Source: Oleisolibacter albus
GTDB lineage: Bacteria > Pseudomonadota > Alphaproteobacteria > Azospirillales > Azospirillaceae
Assembly: GCF_003336875.1 (NCBI RefSeq)
Contig: NZ_QGNJ01000013.1
Span: 1 to 64,000 of the forward strand
Direction of reading: 5' to 3'
Length of the DNA: 64,000 nucleotides
Shown: one piece after another, positions 17,600 to 26,400 of the stretch
Layout: the number at the start of each line of letters is the position of its first letter
Position numbering within the stretch: the stretch's first letter is position 1
Notes under the pieces: model-generated
Seen by the model: the letters and a program-made list of their open reading frames with translations, nothing else
Told to the model about the DNA's origin: nothing
The model's database searches: none
Program-made: the position numbers and the translations under genes

Positions 17600-18426
17600 A
17601 TGGTCGGTCCGGTGCCGGCCCATCGGCGTTTCAGTTCGACCTGCCAGTAATAGAAAGCCCTGAACAGCGCGTGATCCAGTCCGGCCTGCCCGTCCAGCAG
17701 ACCGAGACGAAGCAGATAGGCGTGCAGAAAGACCAATAGCGGCCGTAGCGGCAGGTGCTGGAACAGGGTTTTCAGCAGACGCCGCCACGGCCGTTCTGCG
17801 TGCAGCGCCAGCGCAGAGCCGGCGGCCCCCCGGCCCGCCGCCTCCCAGTCGGAATAGCGGTTGTGGCGGTCGAACAGCCAGTGCGGGCCGCGCAGTTCCA
17901 CATGCAGCAGGAATCCGCCCAGCCGGCCGATCCGCCCGCGTACCGCCGGCTGGTAATGCCCCTCCACCTCCCAGCCGCCGCCGGCCTCGCAATCGGGAAA
18001 ACGGCAGCGGCGCCGGTGCATCAGGGCGATCTTGCGGTAGCGCGTGCCGAAGCGCAGCATCCGTCCCAGGAACAGCGGCCGGCTGTCGATGAAATAGGCG
18101 GCGCAGTCCGGCCCGGCGCGGAACAACCGCTCCAGCGCGCGGCGCAGGGTCGGGGTTACCCGCTCATCGGCATCGACGAACAGCACCCAGTCATGGTGAA
18201 GGCCGGGCAGGTCCAGGCACCATTGCTTCTTGCGGGGATAGCGGCCGTTCCACTGGAACGGCACCACCCAGGCGCCGCCGGCGGCGGCCAGAGCCGGCGT
18301 CCCGTCATCACTGCCGCTGTCCACCACCACCAGTTCGCCCAATCCGGCCAGCGAGTCCAGACAGGCGCCGATGTTGGCGGCCTCGTTGCGGGTCATCACC
18401 ACGATCGACAGCGGCAGACGGTTCAT
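17494..18426 (-). CDS. Glycosyltransferase family 2 (LPS/EPS type)
   Basis: 310 residues. The GT-A core has SIVVMTRNEAANIGACLDSL, VVVDSGSDDGT, and the DXD region VLFVDADERVTP. HRRRCRFPDCEAGGGWEVEG and the C-terminal YYWQVELKRRW fit KdtX/WaaE-type enzymes. The family normally ends near KRRWA; here about 39 extra residues (Ser/Ala/Arg-rich) are read from the antisense strand of the PraR-like gene. The ATG overlaps the stop region of the upstream Wzz-like gene by 4 bp. Confidence 0.92.
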   Translation of the reverse strand: MNRLPLSIVVMTRNEAANIGACLDSLAGLGELVVVDSGSDDGTPALAAAGGAWVVPFQWNGRYPRKKQWCLDLPGLHHDWVLFVDADERVTPTLRRALERLFRAGPDCAAYFIDSRPLFLGRMLRFGTRYRKIALMHRRRCRFPDCEAGGGWEVEGHYQPAVRGRIGRLGGFLLHVELRGPHWLFDRHNRYSDWEAAGRGAAGSALALHAERPWRRLLKTLFQHLPLRPLLVFLHAYLLRLGLLDGQAGLDHALFRAFYYWQVELKRRWAGTGPTIQSSPRASSPARSPASLSPASALISSKARRRTGSS

Positions 18427-19478
18427 CGCCCCCTCCCCTGGATGCGTCCGCTGGCCGCGCGGGCAGACAGCAGGATCAACGCGGCAGCCAGTCCGGCCAA
18501 CGTGCCCAGTGGCAGCAGCCGCACCGGATCGGGCCAGTCGGTCAGGCCGGGCGCCGTGGGCGGCACCACCAGATCGGCAGCGAAGGGCAGGTCGAGGTCG
18601 AGCATCAGCAGCAGCCGCTCCTGATCGGCCAACAGGGCGGACAGCAGCCGGTGGGTCTCCGCCGTGGTGCCCTCGCCCAGGCGCCGGCGCAGGAAATCCC
18701 GCTCCGCCCGGATGCGGCGGACCGCCTCCTCGCGCAGCAGCCCGTCGGCCGCCGCATGCAGCCTGACCAGCACGGCCAGTGCCACCCCACGGTCCGGATG
18801 GCGCATGCGGATGCGCCGCATCGGCCCGCCATCGATGGTCTCCAGCACCAGCAGGCGCCGCAGCCGCCGGGCCAGATCATGGGCATCAGGCGGCGCCCAG
18901 TCCTCCTGACCAGCCAACCGCCGGGCCAGCCGTCCGGCCCGCGCGCCCAGGCCCGGCGGTGGCCGCCAGACCTGCCGTCCGGCATCCCACGCCTCCTGGA
19001 ACAGCGGCACCATGACAGCCGGGTCCGCCACCAGCCGACCGGCCACCGGCACCGTTGTCAACAGCTCCAGATAGCGGGCGAAATCGGACAGAAGCTCGTC
19101 GCCGCTGCCGCTCTCGGCCAGCGGACGGCTGGGGGCCGCCCCGGCCGGGCTGCGCGCGCCCATGGCGGCGGGACCGCTACGGCCGACGGGGCCGACCACC
19201 ATCTGCGCCGTGTAGGTCGGGGACACCAGCCGCAGCAGCAGAAGCGCCAGCAGCGTCCCTGCCGCCGCACCGCTCAGCAGCCAGGGCCAGGCACGGCGCC
19301 AGGCCTGCCAGAGCGGACGCAGCGAGGCCGGCAGGGCGCCGCCGGGCAGCAGGATGATCCCGCCTGCGGCCTCGGCTCCGTCCGTCGGCGTCTCCACGGC
19401 CGCGCCCAGGCCGCCGCCGGAGGCCATGGCACCGGCGACCAGGCTGCCACCAGGGGCGTTGCCCTCGGCCGCACTCAT
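18423..19478 (-). CDS. Wzz/GumC-like chain-length or co-polymerase protein
   Basis: 351 residues with a first membrane helix near 65-90 (WPWLLSGAAAGTLLALLLLR) and a periplasmic part starting YTAQMVVGP. A helical coiled region includes LLREEAVRRIRAERDFLRRR, and a second helix sits at the C-terminus (LLPLGTLAGLAAALILLSA). This two-helix topology with a large periplasmic domain defines polysaccharide co-polymerases that set chain length. There is no tyrosine-kinase domain. It overlaps both neighbours by 4 bp, so it is part of one operon with the GT4 and GT2 genes. Confidence 0.82.
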   Translation of the reverse strand: MSAAEGNAPGGSLVAGAMASGGGLGAAVETPTDGAEAAGGIILLPGGALPASLRPLWQAWRRAWPWLLSGAAAGTLLALLLLRLVSPTYTAQMVVGPVGRSGPAAMGARSPAGAAPSRPLAESGSGDELLSDFARYLELLTTVPVAGRLVADPAVMVPLFQEAWDAGRQVWRPPPGLGARAGRLARRLAGQEDWAPPDAHDLARRLRRLLVLETIDGGPMRRIRMRHPDRGVALAVLVRLHAAADGLLREEAVRRIRAERDFLRRRLGEGTTAETHRLLSALLADQERLLLMLDLDLPFAADLVVPPTAPGLTDWPDPVRLLPLGTLAGLAAALILLSARAASGRIQGRGR

Positions 19479-20743
19479 GCGGGGCCCGCCATGCCCAGGA
19501 CAGCGCTGTCCACCGGCTGCACGCCGCCGACCACGCCGGCGGCCAGACGGCCGATCCGATCCACCGCCTCGGCCCGGGTCCAGCCCTGGCGTGCCGCCCG
19601 GGCCTGCCGCTGCAATCGGGCCAGCGCCGCCGGCTCATCGGCCAGCCGGCCCAGGGCCGCGGCCAGTGCCCCACCGGTCGGTGGCAGCACCAGCCCCGCG
19701 CCGCTGTCCCGCAGCATCCGGGCCGCGCCGGACTCCGCCGGACCGCAGAACAGCACCGGCCGGCCGGCCCCCAGGGCCGCGCCGACCTTGCACGGCAGCA
19801 TCAGCCCGGCCGCCCCCTCCCGCATCAGGGCGATGTGCAGGTCGGCGCTGGCCGACAGGCTGGCGATGTCCGCCTCCGGCAGCGGCGCCAGCAGCCGCAG
19901 ATTGTCGAGCCGGTGGCGGGCGACGACCTCCACCAGCCGGTCGGCCTGCCGCCCCGCCCCGACCACCAGCAGCGTGATCTGCGGGTGGCTGCGGGCGAGC
20001 CGCCATGCCGCCTCGCCCAGGATCTCCACGGGATGGGCCAGTCCCAGCGTCCCGGCATAGAGCGCCACCAGCCCCGGTGGCCGCCGCCCCAGCAGGGCGG
20101 CCAGCCGGATGGGGTCGGGCTGGGCCGAGCGCAGCGCATCCTGCGGCCAGTTGGGCACGACGGTGATCCGGGACGCCGGCACGCCGGCGCGACAGAGACG
20201 GGCGGCCATGCAGGGGCCGATGCAGAGGACCGCGCCCTGGTCGGCCAGGGCCGCCCGCATGATCCGGCCGGCCAGACGCGACAATGGCTGCGGCAGCGGC
20301 CGGCCCAGCACCGGCAGCAGATCGGGATAGAGATCCTGGACCCAGTGCAGCGTCTCCCCGCCCCGCAGCCGCCGCAGCACGGACGCCAGCAGCGCCAGCA
20401 GCGGCGGATCGGTCATGGTGATGACGAGGTCGTGCGGCGGCAGGCGCAGGGCCGCCCGCAGCAGGCGCCAGCCGGCGGCGGCATAGGCGCGGACGCCCGC
20501 CGACGCGGCCCTGCCGGGGCCCGCCGCCCCTCCGGTCACCACCACCGCGATATCGGGCATTCCATCCCGCTCGGCCGCGGTCCCGTCCCGGATCGCAGCC
20601 GGACCGGGTCCCTGGTCCACCAGCACCGTCACCCGCCAGCCGGCCTGGGCCAGATGCCGGGCCAGATCCGCCAGAAGCCGGCCGGAGGCACCGGGCGCCG
20701 GGGGCAGGACACGGTTGATCAGAAGCACCGAGCGGGCGGTCAT
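19475..20743 (-). CDS. Glycosyltransferase family 4
   Basis: 422 residues, GT-B fold. The N-lobe starts VLLINRVLPPAPGASGRLLA and contains LVITMTDPPLLALL. The C-lobe has VVPNWPQDALR, VALYAGTLGLAHPVEILGEA and a donor-site region LMREGAAGLMLPCKVGAALG with GRPVLFCGP. It is likely a WbuB-like transferase acting on undecaprenyl-linked sugar. The ATG at 20743 starts MTARSVLLIN; the upstream reading frame to 20992 has no glycosyltransferase character. The stop overlaps the Wzz-like start by 4 bp. Confidence 0.92.
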   Translation of the reverse strand: MTARSVLLINRVLPPAPGASGRLLADLARHLAQAGWRVTVLVDQGPGPAAIRDGTAAERDGMPDIAVVVTGGAAGPGRAASAGVRAYAAAGWRLLRAALRLPPHDLVITMTDPPLLALLASVLRRLRGGETLHWVQDLYPDLLPVLGRPLPQPLSRLAGRIMRAALADQGAVLCIGPCMAARLCRAGVPASRITVVPNWPQDALRSAQPDPIRLAALLGRRPPGLVALYAGTLGLAHPVEILGEAAWRLARSHPQITLLVVGAGRQADRLVEVVARHRLDNLRLLAPLPEADIASLSASADLHIALMREGAAGLMLPCKVGAALGAGRPVLFCGPAESGAARMLRDSGAGLVLPPTGGALAAALGRLADEPAALARLQRQARAARQGWTRAEAVDRIGRLAAGVVGGVQPVDSAVLGMAGPA

Positions 20744-20819
20744 GGAACGGTCCGATGCGGCAATCGGGCGGCGTGCTAGAGCATGATAGGCACAATCACG
20801 ACTGTAAAGGGAGTTTCTC

Positions 20820-21995
20820 TTAAGACTTACCCGTTTTACGTTCAGGCAGGCTGAGCAGGGCCAGCAGCAGACCGAAGCAGAGATATTTGTAGCTGGTATG
20901 GAGGAGCATCCCGGCTGCCAGCGGCGCCAGGGCCGCCAGCAGCAGGTCGGGGTGGCGCCGCGCCGTTCTCCCTGTGCTCGCCAGCAGCCCACCCAGATAG
21001 GCGGCCAGCAGCAGCAGCCCCAGCGCCCCGGTCTTCAGCAGCATGTAGCTGGCCAGATTGTGGGTGTAGGACACCCGCCAGTGCCCCACGGCGGGATTGT
21101 CCAGCAAGGCGCCCCAGCCGTCGCCGAGCAGGAAGGCGGCCGGGTCCCGCCCCACCTGCTCCAGCACCGCCGCCCATTCGGCCCCGCGATTGTTCAGCCC
21201 CACGGCCTCGGTCTTGGCGGCGGCCAGGGCGCCCAGCTTCAGCACCGGCCCGCCCAGCGGGGGCAGGACCAGCAGCCCGGCCGCCAGCAATGCCGGTCCC
21301 AGGGCCGGGCGCCGCACCACCCGCCGTATCAGCCCCACGCCCAGTCCGGTCAGCGCCAGCAGCAGCGCCGCCCGGTGGACCGAGGCGGCCAGCGCCGTCA
21401 GCGCCAACAGCCCACCGGCAAGTCCGGCCAGCCCCAGGGGCAGCGTCCGCAGCCGCCGCAGCCGGTCCAGGCCCCACAGGGGCAGCAGGGTGGCGGCGAA
21501 GGCGACGCTGCTGCTGTTCAGCAGATATCCCTGCCCCTGGGCCAGCGCCACCGCCCCCACGCTGCTGACGGCTCCGCCCAGCGCCAGCCACCAGCGCAGT
21601 GCGAACAGCACGCCCGCCAGCGCCAGGGCCAGGGCGAAGCGGCGGCGCAGGGCAGACGTCAGCGTCACCCCGGCCCGCGCCAGCAGGACCGGCAGGAACA
21701 GGAACCCCAGCGGCAGCACGTCGCGGACCAGATCGCCCGGCCCCCAGTCCAAGGCCGCGCCGCGCAGCAGACCCAGCCCCGCCAGCGCCAGCAGCAGCCC
21801 GGTTCCCGATACCGGCGCGGCGGGAGGCGCCACGCCGCACACCGGCAGCAGCGCCAGCGCCAGCAGCAGGCCGACGGCCAGCTCGGCCGGCCCCAGCCCC
21901 GGCGGTGCCGGCAGCCCGACGGCCCCATAGGTCAGCAGCGCCAGCGACAGGCAGGCGACGGCCCGGCCTGACCGCGACGCCGGCACGACGGACAT
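20820..21995 (-). CDS. O-antigen ligase/polymerase-like membrane protein
   Basis: 391 residues with about ten to twelve hydrophobic helices. The large periplasmic loop contains NNRGAEWAAVLEQVGRDPAA, FLLGDGWG and the signature YTHNLASYMLLKTGALGLLL, in which the His-Asn-x-x motif is typical of WaaL/Wzy-type enzymes. It likely polymerises or ligates the polysaccharide made by the neighbouring genes. The ATG at 21995 has AGGA five bases upstream; an ATG two codons earlier sits too close to it. It precedes the GT4 gene by about 76 bp on the same strand. Confidence 0.85.
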   Translation of the reverse strand: MSVVPASRSGRAVACLSLALLTYGAVGLPAPPGLGPAELAVGLLLALALLPVCGVAPPAAPVSGTGLLLALAGLGLLRGAALDWGPGDLVRDVLPLGFLFLPVLLARAGVTLTSALRRRFALALALAGVLFALRWWLALGGAVSSVGAVALAQGQGYLLNSSSVAFAATLLPLWGLDRLRRLRTLPLGLAGLAGGLLALTALAASVHRAALLLALTGLGVGLIRRVVRRPALGPALLAAGLLVLPPLGGPVLKLGALAAAKTEAVGLNNRGAEWAAVLEQVGRDPAAFLLGDGWGALLDNPAVGHWRVSYTHNLASYMLLKTGALGLLLLAAYLGGLLASTGRTARRHPDLLLAALAPLAAGMLLHTSYKYLCFGLLLALLSLPERKTGKS

Positions 21996-22143
21996 CCACA
22001 TCCTATCACGCGCATCGCTATGACAATAAACCCGCGGCAATAGTGCCTGTCCACGGGGCGGGACGCCAGCCCCGCGCGCTCCTGGCGCCGGGCCGGGCGA
22101 TGCCGCACTGGACGTCGCCGGTCCGGCACGGCTTAATCTCCCC

Positions 22144-23274
22144 ATGCACGCACGCACCATCGACATGCCCCTGCCCCATGGCCGCCCCGGAACCCGGCGC
22201 AGTCTGCGGGTCCACCGCTTCGGCACCGCCGGTGCCGGGCCCAAGGTCTATATCCAGGCCGGCCTGCATGCCGGGGAGATTCCGGGCATGCTGGTGGCCC
22301 AGCATCTGCGCCACCGGCTGGAGGCCCTGCCCGACAGCGACCTGCGTGGCGAGCTGGTGCTGGTGCCCGCCGCCAACCCCATCGGGCTGGACCAGGTGGT
22401 GCTGGGCGCGGGTGTGGGCCGGTTCGATCTGGCGGCGGGGAGCAATTTCAACCGCGCCTTCGCCGACCTGTCGGCCCCGGTGGCCGCGGCGGTGCGGGAC
22501 CGGCTGGGCGCCGATCCGGTGGCCAACACGGCCCTGATCCGCGCCGCCATCGCCGAGGCCGCCGCCGCCCTGCCCGCGGCCAGCGAGCTGGAGGCACTGC
22601 GCCGGCTGCTGCTGGGTCTGGCCGCCGACGCCGACCTGATGCTGGACCTGCATTGCGATTCCGAGGCGGTGCCGCATCTCTACACCACCCATTCCCTGTG
22701 GCCGGGCTTCGCCGATCTGGCCGCCCGGCTGGGCTGCCGGGCCGCGCTGCTGGCCGAGGAGTCCGGCGGCGATCCGTTCGACGAGGCCTGCTCCGGCCTG
22801 TGGTGGCGCCTGCGCCAGCGGTTGGGCGGCGGCCACCCCATTCCCGACGCCTGCGCCGCCACCACCATCGAGCTACGCGGGCTGGCCGATGTGGACGATG
22901 CCCAGGCGGCGGCGGACGCGGATGCCATCCTGGCGCATCTGGCCGTCCGGGGTGTGCTGGCCGGCCCGGTGCCCGCGGCGCCGGCCTCCGTCTGCGCCGC
23001 CACCCCGCTGGCCGGCGTCGACCGGGTTCAGGCGCCGGCCGCCGGCATCATCGCCTTCCATGTGCCTCTGGGCGCCTCCGTTCAGCCCGGCGCGCTGGTG
23101 GCCGAGCTGGTGGACCCGGTCAGCGGCGAGCGTCACCCCTGCCGCGCCCGCAGCGCCGGCATCGTCTGGTCCCGCCGGCTGGAGCGCTTCGCCAGCGCCG
23201 GCGACACGCTGCTCAGCATCGCCGGGACCGAACCGCTGGCCGCGCCGGGCCAGCCGCTGCTGACGGCCCGCTGA
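22144..23274 (+). CDS. Succinylglutamate desuccinylase/aspartoacylase family protein
   Basis: 376 residues of the AstE/ASPA zinc carboxypeptidase-like family. The zinc ligands appear in IQAGLHAGEIPG (His and Glu) and LMLDLHCDSEAVPHLYT (second His). GSNFNRAFADL is the substrate-binding Arg/Asn segment. The C-terminus is a biotinyl-like beta domain (VQAPAAGIIAFHVPLGASVQ). Members cleave N-acyl amino acids; the exact substrate is not evident. It stands alone, divergent from the EPS operon, and ends at a strong terminator. Confidence 0.9.
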   Translation: MHARTIDMPLPHGRPGTRRSLRVHRFGTAGAGPKVYIQAGLHAGEIPGMLVAQHLRHRLEALPDSDLRGELVLVPAANPIGLDQVVLGAGVGRFDLAAGSNFNRAFADLSAPVAAAVRDRLGADPVANTALIRAAIAEAAAALPAASELEALRRLLLGLAADADLMLDLHCDSEAVPHLYTTHSLWPGFADLAARLGCRAALLAEESGGDPFDEACSGLWWRLRQRLGGGHPIPDACAATTIELRGLADVDDAQAAADADAILAHLAVRGVLAGPVPAAPASVCAATPLAGVDRVQAPAAGIIAFHVPLGASVQPGALVAELVDPVSGERHPCRARSAGIVWSRRLERFASAGDTLLSIAGTEPLAAPGQPLLTAR

Positions 23275-23342
23275 CAACACGGCCCTGGACGGGATGCCAG
23301 ACAGGGCGGCGCGGCCATCCGCCGGATCGGGGACCCGATAGG

Positions 23343-23376
23343 AAAGGGCCGGGACGCTGCGTGTCCCGGCCCTTTT
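23343..23376. terminator. Bidirectional Rho-independent terminator
   Basis: A 13-bp perfect stem (AAAGGGCCGGGAC / GTCCCGGCCCTTT) with a 7-nt loop is followed by TTTTCTT on the plus strand and flanked by AAA on the other side. It separates the convergent desuccinylase-like and alpha-2-macroglobulin genes. Confidence 0.9.
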
Positions 23377-23401
23377 CTTGCCCGTGGCCTTGCCCCGCCG
23401 G

Positions 23402-26400
23402 TCAGCGCTTCGGTGCCAGCACCGTCAGGGTTCCGGCTGCCGTGCGGGCCAGATGGCCGGGATCTACCATGTCCTCCACCCGCGCCGCCGGCAGGGCGAA
23501 GCGGCCGGGGGTCACGGCGCGGGCCAGATAGACCAGACGGAAGCTGCTGCTGTCGGCCGGCAGATCCAGCGCCGCCAGGAAGCGGTCGTCACGGAACTCC
23601 ACCTGCTGCGCGTCGGACAGCGGCCCCAGCCAGGACAGGTCGCCCAGCTGGGCACTGCCGGCCAGCCGCACATTCTCGATGACGAAGCCGGCCGGCAGCA
23701 TGTCCGTGACCAGCAGCGGCCCGCGCGGCGGCACCTCGGCCTTGCCTTCCAGCACCACCACCAGCATCTCGCCCTGGGGCACCTTGGCCGGGTCCACCGG
23801 CTTGCCCTTGGCGTCCAGCAGGCTGCGGGTCAGGCTCAGCCCGCTGGCCAGCGGCTCCGGCGCCGCCTTGGGCGCACCGACGGCCGAGACCAGGGTCTGC
23901 ATCGGCCGGTCGCTGCTGTTGACCAGCACCGGCGGCTTGGCCGGATCGATGCGGCGCAGCAGCGGACGGTTGAAGGTCTGCGACCCGCCATCCACGGTCA
24001 GGCTGAAGCCGCCGGCCCGCGCCCCCAGGGCGTCCGCCGCCACCAGCAGCCAGGCGCGCTCCTGGGTGCTGACGCGGGTCGGGTCCTGCACCAGCCCGTT
24101 CACGGCCTCGGCCTCCGCCACCAGACGGCCGGTATCGACGCCGCCGGCCACCATCAGCGCCAGCGTCGCCGCCCGGTCGCGCAGGGTGGTGCCGAAATCC
24201 TGGCCCTCATTGCCGGCGGCGGGGCCGGGCTGGTCCAGGGCGCCGAAGATCTGGCCAGCCCGGTCATTGTCGCCCAAAAGGGCGAAGGCGGCGGCGATCT
24301 GGGCCCGGGCCAGCCGGTCGGTCAGCTTGGGCAGGAAGGTTTCCTGGAAGAAGCGCACCGGGGCGGCATCGATGGCCCTGGCCCGGGCCGCCGTGTAGAT
24401 GGCATAGGCCCGCGCCGTCAGTTCGGAATCATCGACCCAGCTGTTGCCGATGGTGCGGGTCAGCCAGTCCAGTCCACGCCGGTATCCCTCCTCCGGCACC
24501 ACATAGCCGGCCTCGCGGGCACGGGTCAGCACATCCAGCACGAAGGCGGTGACCCAGGGATCGCCCGGCCCGTCCGCCGACCACAGGGCGAAGGCGCCGT
24601 CGCCGCGCTGCCGCGCCGACAGCCGCTCGACCAGATCCACCACCCGCTCCTTCAGGGCGGCATCGGCCGGCAGCCCCAGCTCGCGGTTCCAGTCGTTGAC
24701 ATAGAGCAGCGGCAGTAGCCGTCCGGCCAGCTGTTCGGCCGAACCGAAGGCCCGGCCGTCGGTGGCCAGCAGCAGCGCCGGCACATCGAACAGTGGCAGG
24801 GGACCGGCCAGCACGGCCGTCCGGCTGTCATCCGGCTTCAGCCCGGACTCCAGACCCGACGGCAGCGCCAGCGTGGCGCCGGGGGCCAGGGTGCCGCGGC
24901 CATGGTTCGCCGCGACCGGCAGGCCCGGCCGCACCATCACCGGCAGGTCCCGGCTCAGCGTATAGCCGCCCGGCCCGGTCACGGTCAGCGTCAGCCGGCC
25001 CTGGCCGGCACCGGTGGCGACCAGCGTCCGGTTGGCTGAAACCGTGCGATCCTGGGCCAGCGCCTTGAACTCGGCCGGCCCGCCCTCGACCTTCAGCGGC
25101 CCCTCGGCCGTCAGGGTGGCGGTATAGGTCCCGCGCGGCCCGGCGACATTGGTCAGGCTGACGCCGATCTGGGCATGGTCCTCCGGCGCCAGGAAGGCGG
25201 GCAGCGTCACATCCCCCACCACCGGATCGCGCACGGTCAGCGCCGCTTCGGCCCGGCCCAGCTTGCTGTCGCTCCAGGCCACGGCGGTCAGACGCAGCCG
25301 CCCCTGCATGTCGGGCAGGGCCAGCGGCACCTCGGCCCGGCCATCCGCACCGACCGTTACGATACCGGAATAAACGGAAACGGGGGAACTGCCGCTGGGC
25401 GGCGTCCCCGCCGGGCGCGGGGCCGGGCGGATGGCGTCCGCCGGGTCCGCGGCCATGGCGGCCGGATCGAGCAGACGGCCATAGACGTCGCGCATCTCGG
25501 TGGTCAGACGGCGCTTGCCGAAGAACCAGGCGGCCGGGTCCGGGCTGGCGCCGTCACGGCCGCCGGGCAGGGCCTGATCGACGGCTGTGACCACCAGATG
25601 CGCCTGCGCCCCCTCCGGCAGGCCGCTGATGCTCACCGGCAGGGCCAGGGTTCCCCGCGGCCGCGTCTCCGCCGGCACCTCCATCTTGACGTCCAGCAGG
25701 CGGGCGGCGGGATCGACGGCGACCCAGGACACGCCGACGGCACGGCGCGGCAGGCTGCGGCGCTGGGGATCGGCGGGCGCATAGGCGCTGACCAGCACAT
25801 AGGCGCCGCCGGTCAGATCTTCGGGCAGCGGCAGATCCAGGAAGGCGCCGGCGGCCGGGACTGTCTGCACCAGGGTCTGGCGCATGCGGCGGTCGGCCAG
25901 GGCCACCATGACCGTGGCGTCATAGGGCGGGCGCACGAAGACCCGGGCGGTGCCGCCCGGCTGCCGCTGCGGCCCCTCCACCACCACATCGACCGTGTCC
26001 GGCGTGTCGCCCAGCTTGGCGCTGGCCCACCAGCCGGCGGAGAAGCGCACGCTGGTGGCGGTGCCGCTGGCAGGATCGAACACCTCCAGCCGGTAGCGGC
26101 CGGCCTTGACCTGCACCTCGATGCTGCCGCTGCCGCCGGCAGCCACATCGACGCCGCCGCCGGTCAGGCGCTTGTCGCGCACGCTGCTGCGATAGTCCCA
26201 GCGGCCGTCGGCCTCGAACCACTCATAGACATATTCTTCCTCGTACAGCTCCCAGGACAGGCCGGCCTTGGCCAGTTTCTGCCCGTCGGGAGCGGCGGCG
26301 ACCACCTCGAAGCCGACGGTGGCGCCTTCCGGCACCCCGTCGCCGCTGAAGCCGGGCTTCACGCCCAGGGCAAAGGCCCGGGCATCGACCGGCAGCACGA

